A stretch of DNA of 64,000 bases, taken from Myxococcales bacterium. Its GTDB lineage: Bacteria; Myxococcota_A; Polyangia; GCA-2747355. Of this stretch, positions 7,618-17,330 are shown in pieces; within the stretch, counting starts at the first letter, position 1, and each line of letters opens with the position of its first letter. Both the position numbers and the translations under genes were made by a program. The stretch is from positions 24,957 to 88,956 of the forward strand of contig JAGQIK010000192.1 of the NCBI GenBank assembly GCA_020431405.1, in the 5' to 3' direction. The notes under the pieces were generated by a model. That model was not told the origin of the DNA. It saw only the letters and a list, made by a program, of their open reading frames with translations, and ran no database searches.

Positions 7618-8997
7618 ATGACCGATGGCCCAGGCCGGCGCGCTCGCGCGCTATGGCCCGTGCTGGTCGTGATGGGAGGCTGCGCGAGCACGCGCACGAC
7701 CGCCGCCTCCACATCACCGAGCAGCCTACAACACCGATTTCCGGCGCGCGCTGCATCTGGGCGCGCGACCCTACCTGACCCAGCGCGCGTCAGGCGGGTG
7801 ACGCTGGCGCAGCTGCTTGCCTACGGCGACGTTCACGCCCCCGCCGTGCGCGTCGCCCAAACGCGGGTGGCGCTCGGTGACGCGGAAGTGCGGGCCGCGT
7901 CGCCGCTGCTGCCCGCCGACCCGCAGCTGACGCTCAAGCTCGGACCCCGGCTGACGGCGAGCGGCAGCGCCATCGACGCGCAGGTGATCTTGCTTCAGCG
8001 CCTCCAGATCGCAGGCGAGCGCGGCCTGCGTATCGACGCAGCCAAGCGGACCCGGCGGCGCTTACGGGCTGGCCTGTCGCAGGTGCGCTGGACGGTCCAC
8101 CAGCAGCTCCACGCCGGCTATCGTCGGGCGCAGGTTGCCCGCGGGAGGCTGCAAGCCGCGAAGCGGTTGCTGGCGTTTACCGAGCGGCTGCTGCACATCA
8201 GCCGTAGGCGCGAACAGGCGGGCGCTATCTCCGGGCTCCAGGTGCAGGTCGTCCGCGGTGACCTCGCCCAGGCGCAGCAGGCCAAGATCGCCGCGGACAA
8301 CGCCTATCTCGCAGCCCGACTGCGGCTCGCCCAGCTCTCGGGCTGGCCTGTCCGCCATCTACTGGAACCGGACGGACGGGTCGCGGCCCCAACCGCTGCC
8401 GTGCCTAGCGCGCGTTCGCTGCTTCACAAGGCCATGCGCAGTCACCCTGCACTGCGTCTGACCCATGCGAGCATCGTCGAGTCCGAGGCTCGATTGCGAC
8501 TGGCCAAGCGCGAGGTCGCTCCCAAGCCGGCCCTGGGCGTGCAGCTCAACCGCGAGGGCCAGGCGGCTGCGCGAGCGAGCCACATCGTGATGGGTGTGCT
8601 GAGCCTGCCGATCCCGATGTGGCAGCGCAACCAAGGTGCCGTAGCGCGCGCCCGCGCGCGCGTGGCTGTGGCGCGCGCCGAGCACCGCGCCTTGCGCCGA
8701 CAGCTTCACGCCAGGATCGCCCGCGCCGTTGCCGCCGTGCGCGCCGGTGCCAAGCGCATCCGCATCTATGGCACGAAGGTGCTGCCGACGTTCGGGACGA
8801 GCCTACGGATGCTCCAGCGCGCGTTCGAGGCGGGGAAGATCGACGTGCTTCAGGTGATGGTGGCGCGCGGGCGCTTTCTCGAAATCCAGCGTCAGGCCCT
8901 CAACGCTTACGACGACTACTACCGCGCGGTGGCCACCCTCGAAGCGGTCGTCGGCAGCGACGACTGGACGCACGCCGGCCCGAGAGGTGCGAGATGA
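7618..8997 (+). CDS. czcC: CzcC-type outer-membrane efflux lipoprotein
   Basis: This 459-residue protein is the outer-membrane channel (TolC/OEP family) of a heavy-metal RND pump. The N-terminus has the lipobox MGGC. Two long helical OEP repeats (~75-245 and ~270-450) show the usual Ala/Gln/Arg-rich coiled-coil pattern. Its stop overlaps the czcB start (ATGA, 8994-8997), which shows translational coupling. Together with CzcB and CzcA it should span both membranes and the periplasm and export divalent cations. Confidence 0.9.
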   Translation: MTDGPGRRARALWPVLVVMGGCASTRTTAASTSPSSLQHRFPARAASGRATLPDPARVRRVTLAQLLAYGDVHAPAVRVAQTRVALGDAEVRAASPLLPADPQLTLKLGPRLTASGSAIDAQVILLQRLQIAGERGLRIDAAKRTRRRLRAGLSQVRWTVHQQLHAGYRRAQVARGRLQAAKRLLAFTERLLHISRRREQAGAISGLQVQVVRGDLAQAQQAKIAADNAYLAARLRLAQLSGWPVRHLLEPDGRVAAPTAAVPSARSLLHKAMRSHPALRLTHASIVESEARLRLAKREVAPKPALGVQLNREGQAAARASHIVMGVLSLPIPMWQRNQGAVARARARVAVARAEHRALRRQLHARIARAVAAVRAGAKRIRIYGTKVLPTFGTSLRMLQRAFEAGKIDVLQVMVARGRFLEIQRQALNAYDDYYRAVATLEAVVGSDDWTHAGPRGAR

Positions 8998-10217
8998 GCC
9001 GAACGCGGAGGCCCTCCCTGATGCTCGTCGTGACCCTCTGTCTCGTCGCGAGCTGCTCGAAGAAAGACCCAACCGGCAAGCACGCCCAGGACAAGGGCGC
9101 CGCTGAGAGTCGAGGCGCCCACAAACCTGACGACGATCTGGTTGACCTGAGCCCACAAGCCCTGACACAGGCGAAGATACGCACTGCAACGGTGACGCGA
9201 CGCGCGCTGTCAGGCGTCATCCAGACCACCGGCGAGGTGGCTTTCGACCAGGACCGCGTGGCGCACGTCAGCCCGCGCGTGCCCGGCCGGGTTTTTCGCG
9301 TGCGCGCCAAGCTCGGCGACCACATAAAGACCGGCCAGACCTTGGCGATCCTCGACTCGATCGAGCTGGGCCGGGCAAAGGCAGACTACCTGCGAGCACG
9401 GGCTCAGCTTCAGCTCGCACGGCAGAACCTCAAGCGCGAGGAGCAGCTTCTCAAAGAGAAGATAACGTCGGGGCGCGACGTGATCACGACCCGCGCAGCC
9501 CACCAGAAGGCCCTCGCCGACTACCGCGCGGCACGCCAGCGCCTGCGACTGCTGGGCCTCTATTCGCGCCAGATCGATCGGATGCGCTACGACCGCACCC
9601 GATCAGCGCTGCTGTCGGTGCGGTCGGCCATCGCCGGGCGGGTCATCAAAAAGCACATCACGCTCGGCGAGCTGGTCACGCCCAAGAGCAACCTGTTTAC
9701 CGTCGCCGACCTCTCTCGCGTCTGGATCTGGATCGATGTCTACGAACGCGACCTCGCCTCGGTCCACGTCAACGATGGTGTGGAGGTCCGCGTCAAAACG
9801 TACCCCAAGCGGGTCTTCTCGGGACACGTCAGCTACATCGCAGACCAGATCGACCGCCACACACGAGCGGTGCGCGCCAGGGTCGATGTGAAAAACGGCG
9901 ATGGTGCGCTCAAGCCGGGCATGTTTGCCAAGGTGCGCCTGATCGACCCGCACGGCGCAGGTGGCCACGGCAAACGGCGTCAGGTTCTGGCTGTTCCGGC
10001 GGCAGCCGTTCAGCGAGCTGGCAAAGGCAGAGTCGTTTTCGTCGAGGTCGCCAAGGGCCGCTATCGGCGCACGCGCGTGGTCGTGGGCATCGAGGCCGAT
10101 GGGTTCGTCGAGATCCGCTCGGGCCTCAAGCGCGGACAGCGCGTGGTGACGAAGGGCGCCTTCATCCTCAAGTCCGAGGCATCGAAGCGATCGATGGGTC
10201 AAGGGCACGGTCATTGA
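8994..10217 (+). CDS. czcB: CzcB-type periplasmic adaptor (membrane fusion protein)
   Basis: This 407-residue protein starts with a lipoprotein signal (lipobox VASC) and a Lys/Asp/Gly-rich linker. It then shows a barrel-sandwich hybrid half with VSPRVPGRVFRVRAKLGDHIKTGQTLA, a coiled-coil hairpin (~130-190), and the second lipoyl half with GRVIKKHITLGELV. The C-terminal beta-barrel and membrane-proximal domains follow. It links CzcA to CzcC. The gene overlaps czcC by 4 nt and ends 4 nt before czcA, so the three are one operon. Confidence 0.92.
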   Translation: MSRTRRPSLMLVVTLCLVASCSKKDPTGKHAQDKGAAESRGAHKPDDDLVDLSPQALTQAKIRTATVTRRALSGVIQTTGEVAFDQDRVAHVSPRVPGRVFRVRAKLGDHIKTGQTLAILDSIELGRAKADYLRARAQLQLARQNLKREEQLLKEKITSGRDVITTRAAHQKALADYRAARQRLRLLGLYSRQIDRMRYDRTRSALLSVRSAIAGRVIKKHITLGELVTPKSNLFTVADLSRVWIWIDVYERDLASVHVNDGVEVRVKTYPKRVFSGHVSYIADQIDRHTRAVRARVDVKNGDGALKPGMFAKVRLIDPHGAGGHGKRRQVLAVPAAAVQRAGKGRVVFVEVAKGRYRRTRVVVGIEADGFVEIRSGLKRGQRVVTKGAFILKSEASKRSMGQGHGH

Positions 10218-10221
10218 TGGA

Positions 10222-13200
10222 GTGGCGCAAATGATCAAACGCATCATCGACGCCTCGCTCGACAACCGCCTGTTGGTGATCATCGGCTGGCTGCTCGTCG
10301 TCGCTGTCGGCGTTCTCTCCCTTCGAGAGCTGCCCATCGACGCAGTGCCGGACGTGACCAACGTCCAGGTGCAGGTGTTGACCAACAGCTCTGGGCTCGC
10401 CCCCGAGGAGGTCGAGCGCTTCATCACGTTTCCCGTCGAGACGGCGATGAGCGGCGTGCCCAAGGTCTCCGAGATCCGCTCTGTGTCCAAGTTCGGCTTG
10501 TCGGTGGTCACCATCGTCTTTGACGAGGGCACCGACATCTACTGGGCCAGACAGCTCGTCGGCGCGAGGCTCGCCGCAGCGCGCGAGCAGATCCCCAAAG
10601 GCTACGGCGAGCCGCACATGGGACCGATCTCGACCGGCCTCGGCGAAATCTACCAGTTCGAGGTCAAGGGCGAGCCGATGTGCAAGCCTGGCGAGCCCGA
10701 CACCGAGCGCTGCTACACACCGATGGAGCTGCGCACGATCCTCGACTGGAACATCAACACCAAGCTGCGCTCGGTGCGCGGCATCGTCGAGGTCAACTCC
10801 TTCGGCGGCAAGCTCAAGACCTACCAGGTGACGCTCGACCCGGATCGCCTCTCGGCGTATCGCCTCTCGGTGGGCGAGGTGGTGAAGGCGCTTCGTCGCA
10901 ACAACAAGAACGTGGGCGGCGGCTACATCGCGCACAAGGGCGAGCAGTACCTGGTGCGCGGGGAGGGTCTGGTGCAGACGCTCGCCGACATCGGAAACGT
11001 CGTGCTGGCCCACGATGCCCGCGGCACGCCGGTCTACGTCAAGAGCGTGGGCAAGGTCGAGCTCGCGCCGATGATTCGCCAAGGCGCCGTGACGCGCGAC
11101 GGCCGCGGCGAGGCGGTCGTCGGCGTCGTGATGATGCTGATGGGGGCCAACTCTCGCGTCGTCGTCCGCGAGGTGAAGAAGAAAATCGCCCAGATCAAAA
11201 CAACGCTGCCGCGCGGCGTCACCATCGACACGTTCTACGACCGCACCGAGCTGGTTCAGCGCACCATCCGCACCGTCGCCAAGAACCTCATCGAGGGCGG
11301 CGTGCTCGTCGTCCTCGTGCTGCTGTTGTTATTGGGCAACGTGCGCGCCGGCCTCGTCGTGGCCACAGCGATCCCGCTGTCGATGCTCGTTGCGCTGTCG
11401 GCGATGCGCTGGGCGGGGCTATCGGGCAACCTGATGAGCCTCGGGGCCATCGACTTTGGCCTGATTGTCGATGGCTCGGTGGTGATGATCGAAAACATCG
11501 TGCGCGTGATGCACGAGCGTCGTCACGAAACCGCGGTCACGAGCGCCGAGAAGGTGCGCGACGCGGCCCAGCAGGTCGCCCGCCCGGTCGTGTTTGCCGT
11601 GGGCATCATCATGATCGTCTACCTGCCGATCCTGGCGCTGCGCGGCGTCGAGGGGAAGATGTTCGTGCCGATGGCGCTGACGGTGGTTTTCGCGCTTGGA
11701 GGCTCGCTTCTGTGTGCGCTGACCTTGATGCCCGTGCTGGCCAGCCTGCTGCTGAAGAAGGCGTCAGAAAAGGAGCCGTTGCTCTATCGCCTGGCCAAGC
11801 GCGCATACGCGGCCGTCCTGCCCGGTGCGGTGCGCAGGCGCAAGACGACGGTCTTCGTCGCGGTGGGCGTCTTTGCTGCCAGTCTTGGCCTGGCGCCGTT
11901 TCTCGGTGCCGAGTTCATGCCACGGCTCGACGAGGGAGCTATCGCCCTTCAGGTCTGGCGCGTGCCGAGCATCTCGCTTCAGCAGTCAAACACCATCAGC
12001 ACCGCCGTCGAGCGGGTGATCAAGAGGAAGTTCCCCGAGGTCAAGACGATCGTCTCGCGCACGGGTCGCGCCGAGATCGCCACTGACCCGATGGGCGTCG
12101 AGATCAGCGACACCTACCTGATCCTCAACGACCGCACGACGTGGCGCTATCCAACGCGGCAGGCGCTGCTCGCCGCGATCGACCGGGCACTCACAGAGGG
12201 CGTGCCCGGCGCCATCTTCAGCTACTCGCAGCCCATCGAGCTTCGCGTGCAGGAGCTGATTTCGGGCGTGCGCTCCGACGTAGCGGTCCACATCTACGGT
12301 GATGACCTCAAGCTGCTCAAACAGAAGGCCGACGAGGTGGTGCGCGTGCTCAAGCGCATCCAGGGCGCCGCCGATGTCAAGGCCGAGCAGACGCAGGGAC
12401 TGCCCATGCTGCGCGTGCGTGTCGACCGGAAGGCGATCGCCCGCTACGGCATCAACGCCGAGGACGTGCTCGCCGTCGTGGCTGCGGTGGGGGGTACGTC
12501 GGCGGGGACCGTCATCGAGGGGCAGAAGCGCTTTTCGCTCCAGGTGCGCTTCTCGGCGGACGTGCGCCGTGACCTCAAGCAGATCGGCAGCCTTCGCGTA
12601 CGAGCCCCAGCGCTTGCTGGAGGCGCGCGGCGTCTTATCCCCCTGTCGCAGCTCTGCCGCATCTCCGTCGAGGACGGCCCGGCTCAGATCAGCCGCGACA
12701 AGATCAGCCGACGCATCAACGTCGAGGCCAACGTCCGCGGGCGCGACCTCGCATCGTTTGTCGCCGCGGCCCGCGCAGCCGTCGACCGCCAGGTCAAGCT
12801 GCCCGCCGGCTGGACCATCGAGTGGGGCGGCCAGTTCGAGAACCTCCAGGCCGCGACGGCGCGACTGACGATCTTGGTGCCGCTGGCGCTGCTCTTGATC
12901 TTCGTGCTGCTCTACAGCACGTTCAGCTCGGGCAGGCTGGCGCTGCTGATCTTCCTCAACGTGCCGATGGCTGTGACTGGCGGCATCGTCGCCCTCGCCA
13001 TCCGCGGCTATCCATTTTCGATCTCGGCGGGCATCGGCTTCATCGCGCTGTTTGGCGTCGCCGTCCTCAACGGCGTGGTGCTCGTTTCCACGATCGTGGA
13101 GCGCCGCCGAGCCGGGGTGGCACTGGCGGAAACGGCTATCCAGGCTGCGAAGACCCGCCTGCGACCCGTGCTGATGACGGCCTTGGTCGCTTCGCTGGGC

Positions 13201-13389
13201 TTCGTGCCGATGGCGCTGGCCACGAGCGCTGGCGCCGAGGTCCAGCGGCCGCTCGCTACCGTGGTGATCGGCGGACTCATCACCTCCACACTGCTCACGC
13301 TGCTTGTGCTGCCAACGATCTATCGTTGGTTCTCCGGCACGTCGGCAACGAAAGCAGCCCCCGATAGCCATGAGGTCGGACATGAGTAG
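10222..13389 (+). CDS. czcA: CzcA-type heavy-metal RND efflux pump
   Basis: At 1055 residues this is full length for an HME-RND proton/cation antiporter. Visible marks are the first membrane helix near residues 20-38, the RELPIDAVPDVTNVQVQ block just after it, and the HME motif DFGLIVDGSVVMIEN in TM4 (~411-425), in which Asp drives proton coupling. That motif matches divalent-cation (Co/Zn/Cd/Ni) pumps better than Cu/Ag pumps of the CusA type. The GTG at 10222 or the ATG at 10231 may be the start. Its stop lies inside the beginning of the P-type ATPase gene. Confidence 0.93.
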   Translation: MAQMIKRIIDASLDNRLLVIIGWLLVVAVGVLSLRELPIDAVPDVTNVQVQVLTNSSGLAPEEVERFITFPVETAMSGVPKVSEIRSVSKFGLSVVTIVFDEGTDIYWARQLVGARLAAAREQIPKGYGEPHMGPISTGLGEIYQFEVKGEPMCKPGEPDTERCYTPMELRTILDWNINTKLRSVRGIVEVNSFGGKLKTYQVTLDPDRLSAYRLSVGEVVKALRRNNKNVGGGYIAHKGEQYLVRGEGLVQTLADIGNVVLAHDARGTPVYVKSVGKVELAPMIRQGAVTRDGRGEAVVGVVMMLMGANSRVVVREVKKKIAQIKTTLPRGVTIDTFYDRTELVQRTIRTVAKNLIEGGVLVVLVLLLLLGNVRAGLVVATAIPLSMLVALSAMRWAGLSGNLMSLGAIDFGLIVDGSVVMIENIVRVMHERRHETAVTSAEKVRDAAQQVARPVVFAVGIIMIVYLPILALRGVEGKMFVPMALTVVFALGGSLLCALTLMPVLASLLLKKASEKEPLLYRLAKRAYAAVLPGAVRRRKTTVFVAVGVFAASLGLAPFLGAEFMPRLDEGAIALQVWRVPSISLQQSNTISTAVERVIKRKFPEVKTIVSRTGRAEIATDPMGVEISDTYLILNDRTTWRYPTRQALLAAIDRALTEGVPGAIFSYSQPIELRVQELISGVRSDVAVHIYGDDLKLLKQKADEVVRVLKRIQGAADVKAEQTQGLPMLRVRVDRKAIARYGINAEDVLAVVAAVGGTSAGTVIEGQKRFSLQVRFSADVRRDLKQIGSLRVRAPALAGGARRLIPLSQLCRISVEDGPAQISRDKISRRINVEANVRGRDLASFVAAARAAVDRQVKLPAGWTIEWGGQFENLQAATARLTILVPLALLLIFVLLYSTFSSGRLALLIFLNVPMAVTGGIVALAIRGYPFSISAGIGFIALFGVAVLNGVVLVSTIVERRRAGVALAETAIQAAKTRLRPVLMTALVASLGFVPMALATSAGAEVQRPLATVVIGGLITSTLLTLLVLPTIYRWFSGTSATKAAPDSHEVGHE

Positions 13390-15646
13390 CGAACGCACAA
13401 CCGTCGCCGTCTTCCGCATCCGAGGAATGGATTGCGCCGAGGAGGTGGCGACGCTCAAGGCCGAGATCGGCCCACTCGTGGGCGGCGAGCAGTACCTGTC
13501 GTTTGACATCGTCAACGGCAAGATGCGCGTCGACGCCACGCAGGCGAGCGTCGAGGCTATCGAGCAGGCCGTTGCCGCGACGGGCATGAGCGCGAGCCCG
13601 TGGACCGACGACGCAGCGAGCGACGAGCAGAGCTGGTGGCAGCGCCGCGGCCGAGCCGTGATGTGCCTCGCGAGCGCCGTTCTGCTCGTCGCCGCGGTGC
13701 TCACCCACGCGCTGGCTGCCGGGGGCCTGCTTGCGGCCATCGCTCGAAAGGTCCTACGTCCCCCGCTGTGGAGCATGGCTTGCTACCTCGGCGCGATCGT
13801 CGCGGGCGCGTGGTTTGTCGCCCCCAAAGCGTGGTTCGCCGTGCGACGGTTGCGGCCCGACATGAACCTGCTGATGGCTATCGCCGTCGCGGGTGCGATC
13901 GCCATAGGCGAGTGGTTCGAGGGCGGCGCCGTCAGCTTCCTGTTCGCGGTCGCACTGCTGCTCGAATCGTGGAGCGTGGGCCGAGCGCGCCGCGCCATCA
14001 AGGCGCTCGTCGGCCTCTCACCCCAGGTGGCGCGAGTGCGCACCGACGAGGGGACGGTCGAGATGCCCGTGGACGACGTGGCGGTTGGAAGCCTCGTCGT
14101 CGTTCCACCGGGCGAGCGCATCCCGCTCGACGGCGTGGTGAAAAGCGGCAGCAGCGCTGTCGATCAAGCTCCGATCACCGGAGAGTCCATCCCCGTCACC
14201 AAGCAGGTTGGTGACGAAGTGTTCGCGGGTACCGTCAACGGCGCGGGAGCCCTGGAGCTGCGCTCGACGCGACCAGCCAGCGATTCGCAGGTCGCCCGCA
14301 TTATCAAGCTCGTCGAGGAAGCGCAGACGCGGCGCGCGCCTAGCGAGCAGTGGGTCGAGCGGTTTGCTCGCTACTACACGCCCGTGATGCTCGCGCTCGG
14401 GGTGCTCATCGCGGTTGTCCCGCCTCTGATCGAGGGCGGCCGATGGGCGACATGGCTATACCAGGCGCTTGTCGTGCTCGTCATCGCTTGCCCATGCGCT
14501 CTGGTGATCTCCACGCCCGTCTCTATTGTGGCGGGCCTGACGACGGCTGCGCGGCACGGCGTGTTGATCAAAGGCGGCGTGCACCTCGAAGCCCCGGCTC
14601 GGTTTCAGGCCGTTGCCCTGGACAAGACCGGCACGCTCACCCACGGCACGCCGGCGGTGCAGTCGGTCGTTCCGCTCGACGACCACACCGATGACGAGCT
14701 GCTCGCGATCGCCGCGGCCCTCGAAGCGAACAGTACCCACCCACTCGCACGAGCAATCAGCGCTCACGCCAGAGAGGCGGCCGTCGAAGTCCCCGCCGCA
14801 ACGGACTTTCAAATGCTGCCAGGCAAGGGTGCCACAGCGGCGATCGGAGATACGCGCTATTGGATCGGAAGCCACCGTCTGATGGAAGAGCGCGGCATCG
14901 AGACGCCCGAGGCGCACGAAACTGCGCGGCGCATGGAGGATGCGGCACACTCGGTGGTCGCGATCGGTAACGATCGGCACGTCTGTGGGCTGATCAGCGT
15001 ATCCGACACGATCCGCGAGGAAAGCGCATCCGCCATCGCTGCGATGAAGACGCTTGGTGTGCGCAGGGTCGTGATGCTCACGGGCGATAACATCGAGACA
15101 GCTGAGGCCGTTGGCGCGACGACGGGCGTCGATGAAGTGCGGGCCGAGCTGCTACCGGAGGACAAGGTGTCAGCCGTCACCGAGCTAGCGCGCGAGCACC
15201 AGCACGTCGCGATGGTCGGCGATGGCGTCAACGACGCGCCCGCGCTGGCCGCGGCGAGCACCGGCATCGCGATGGGCAGCGTCGGCACCGCTGCCGCCGT
15301 GGAGACGGCAGACATCGCGCTCATGTCGGACGAGATCGAGCGCCTACCCTGGCTCATCGTGCACTCGCGCCGTACGCTGTCGGTCGTCAAGCAGAACATC
15401 GTTTTCGCGCTTGGCCTGAAGCTCGCCTTCATCGTGCTAGCGACGCTTGGCATGGCCACCCTCTGGATGGCGATCGCGGCGGACATGGGAGCGTCGCTGC
15501 TGGTGATCCTCAACGGACTAAGGCTGCTGGAGCCAGGCGCACCGCCTGACAAGAATGGCGTGTGTTTGCACTCTCCCCCGACAGCTTCGCGGGCCTCGGT
15601 CGGCGCAAAGAACCACGTCTGCGATGGTCGATGCGACGGGAGGTGA
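13382..15646 (+). CDS. zntA: Zn2+/Cd2+/Pb2+-exporting P1B-type ATPase
   Basis: This 754-residue protein has an N-terminal HMA domain (FRIRGMDCAEE, with only the first Cys of the usual CxxC), the TGES actuator motif, CPC in TM6 (IACPCALVIS), the phosphorylation motif DKTGTLT, the HP motif (STHPLARAI) and GDGVNDAPAL. The conserved Asp in the last helices (AADMGASL) is the metal-site residue of the Zn/Cd/Pb subgroup. ATG 13382 is chosen for the gagg site 6 nt upstream; it overlaps czcA by 8 nt. A short Cys/His-bearing tail ends the protein. It would pump cytoplasmic metal into the periplasm for the Czc system. Confidence 0.92.
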   Translation: MSSERTTVAVFRIRGMDCAEEVATLKAEIGPLVGGEQYLSFDIVNGKMRVDATQASVEAIEQAVAATGMSASPWTDDAASDEQSWWQRRGRAVMCLASAVLLVAAVLTHALAAGGLLAAIARKVLRPPLWSMACYLGAIVAGAWFVAPKAWFAVRRLRPDMNLLMAIAVAGAIAIGEWFEGGAVSFLFAVALLLESWSVGRARRAIKALVGLSPQVARVRTDEGTVEMPVDDVAVGSLVVVPPGERIPLDGVVKSGSSAVDQAPITGESIPVTKQVGDEVFAGTVNGAGALELRSTRPASDSQVARIIKLVEEAQTRRAPSEQWVERFARYYTPVMLALGVLIAVVPPLIEGGRWATWLYQALVVLVIACPCALVISTPVSIVAGLTTAARHGVLIKGGVHLEAPARFQAVALDKTGTLTHGTPAVQSVVPLDDHTDDELLAIAAALEANSTHPLARAISAHAREAAVEVPAATDFQMLPGKGATAAIGDTRYWIGSHRLMEERGIETPEAHETARRMEDAAHSVVAIGNDRHVCGLISVSDTIREESASAIAAMKTLGVRRVVMLTGDNIETAEAVGATTGVDEVRAELLPEDKVSAVTELAREHQHVAMVGDGVNDAPALAAASTGIAMGSVGTAAAVETADIALMSDEIERLPWLIVHSRRTLSVVKQNIVFALGLKLAFIVLATLGMATLWMAIAADMGASLLVILNGLRLLEPGAPPDKNGVCLHSPPTASRASVGAKNHVCDGRCDGR

Positions 15647-15792
15647 TGCGACGTGTCGCGATGAGAATCGTGCTGGTAACGCAGCTGCGCCAGCGTGCGC
15701 ATGCAGCGCAGCTGTACGCGCTCCAAGTTGAACGGCAGATCGCCGAGCTGCGTCTGGCGCTGGCTGCCGCGTCCGGGCAGGTGCTTGTGTGA
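15646..15792 (+). CDS. Small hypothetical protein in metal operon
   Basis: This gene encodes 48 residues from an ATG that overlaps the ATPase stop (TGATG) and is preceded by gggagg. It ends with a GTGA overlap with the next gene. The protein is Ala/Leu/Arg-rich and probably one amphipathic helix. The tight overlaps at both ends are the main evidence that it is translated; no family is recognised. Confidence 0.5.
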   Translation: MRRVAMRIVLVTQLRQRAHAAQLYALQVERQIAELRLALAAASGQVLV

Positions 15793-16220
15793 GCTGGCCG
15801 TGGAATGTGATCGTGGCTGTGGCCTGCGCTGTGATCGGCGTATGGGGCGCGCTCGTCGTCCTGCTGCTGGTCGTGCGACCCCGCCATGCGAACGTGATCG
15901 AGCTGGTACGGCTACTTCCCGATACGCTGCGCTTGATTGGCCGCCTTGCCCGAGACCGGAGCGTTCCGCGAGGCGTGCGCGCGAGGTTGTGGCTACTTGT
16001 CGCCTACCTCGCGATGCCGTTTGACCTCGTGCCCGACTTCATTCCCATCATCGGCCACGTTGACGATGCGATCATCGCCTGCATCGTCCTGCGCGCTGTC
16101 TTGAGGCGCGCTGGCCTTCCGACTGTCCGCGAGCACTGGCCGGGAAGCGACCAAGGGCTGGAGGCGCTCTGTCGCGCGGTGGGGTTTGACGGGACGAAGG
16201 GCACGATCGACAAGCCATAG
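15789..16220 (+). CDS. YkvA-like DUF1232 membrane protein
   Basis: This 143-residue protein has a hydrophobic N-terminal helix (residues ~7-30) and the DUF1232 signature around residues 75-100: YLAMPFDLVPDFIPIIGHVD. The family is widespread and uncharacterised. The GTG start overlaps the preceding stop by 4 nt, placing it at the end of the metal-efflux operon, where such genes are sometimes found. Convergent genes follow. Confidence 0.85.
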   Translation: MSWPWNVIVAVACAVIGVWGALVVLLLVVRPRHANVIELVRLLPDTLRLIGRLARDRSVPRGVRARLWLLVAYLAMPFDLVPDFIPIIGHVDDAIIACIVLRAVLRRAGLPTVREHWPGSDQGLEALCRAVGFDGTKGTIDKP

Positions 16221-16292
16221 ACATCAGCAGTCACGCAATCCAAGCCGAGAATGACGACGCTCCGGCCGCTCAGATGCGCCGCCTATTCGCCG

Positions 16293-17330
16293 CTAGTGCG
16301 AATGCGCGGGCGCAAATAGGTCGAGCAGGTAGGTCACGCCCAACAGGCCGAGCACGGGCGCGTTGAGCTGGCCGCCGAACACGTAGCGGTAGTAGGGGAC
16401 CTTCACCAGTAGGCTCAGCTGCCAGCTCGACGACGGCGTGAAGAACACCCCCGCGGTAGCCATCAGATCGATGCGACCGCTGTTTTCCGCCCGCTCGCCT
16501 TCCCACTTGGCCGGCGTCTCGACGAAGACCTCGGGTGAGAGCAGAAAGCCCCAGCGTCGCAGGCCGAAGCTGCTGAGCACGCCGATCGCGCCGGCGACGC
16601 GGGTGCTCGCACGGTAGCCCTTGCTGTTGTCGTACAGCGATGGCTGTGCCACCGCCCAGGCGGCCAACGACAAGCGGCGGAAAGCGTACGAGGCTTGGAA
16701 ACCGACGTAGGGGATGACCGTCCCCGTGCCGAAGAAGATGTGCTGATGCGCTCGACCCTGACGGCCCAGCTCGAACGGGTTGTGCTCGGTGTTTCCGGTC
16801 GGGATCGACAGACCGCCTTGCAGCGCGAGCGCCCATCCACTGCCGCGCGTGCGGCGCAGCAAGGCGAAGCGCGCGCCGAGTTGGATGTCGCCGATGCCGA
16901 CCAGCGTTTCGTCGCGATGGTGGATGCTGGAAAAGGCCGAGAGGTTGTTTCCGGCAGCGTCTTTGAAGGCAGCCCGCGCGATGTTCATGCGCACGGGCAG
17001 CGCGAACTCAACGCCGACCCGATTGGTGATGCCGTAGAGCGCCGTCACAGTCCAATCCATCATCGCGAAGTCGAGCACATGGCGTCGCGCCTGGTCGTCG
17101 TCGGGGATGCCGGGCTCGAACTGATCGTGATCGACATCATGCTCTGCATGAAGAAACGTCCCCGTCCAGTTCAGGCCGAGCACGAGCCGTCCTTTGCTGA
17201 GCCAGGTCTTGTAGGCTGTCGCACCTCCACCCGGGAGGTTGGGATTGCTTCAGCCGCTTCACGCCCCGCCGAGCGACGATGCGGGCCAAGATGTGGCGAT
17301 CGCGGCCACAGATAGGAGCAGCCACCTCAT
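16293..17330 (-). pseudogene. Outer-membrane barrel gene interrupted by two in-frame TGA codons
   Basis: The start at 17330 overlaps the stop of the upstream gene (ATGA) and encodes a signal peptide (MRWLLLSVAAIATSWPASSLGGA). In the same frame come TGA (17259-17261), Ser, Gly and TGA (17250-17252), after which the frame continues for about 320 residues to 16293. That part has beta-barrel features: alternating hydrophobic/aromatic strands, GLSIPTGNTEHNPFELG, and the terminal LGVTYLLDLF. A possible alternative is a compensated pair of frameshifts, since the +1 frame reads EAAEAIPTS across the gap. Restart at GTG 17183 would lack a signal peptide. It is broken as given, or a sequencing error lies here. 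Confidence 0.7.

Noticed and set aside
11986..13776. A 596-codon minus-strand frame
   Set aside because: It is antisense to czcA and to the start of the P-type ATPase gene, both of which are certain.
17250..17261. Selenocysteine decoding of the two TGA codons
   Set aside because: Two TGA codons lie nine bases apart right after a signal peptide, with no redox motif around them, and I saw no SECIS-like hairpin.
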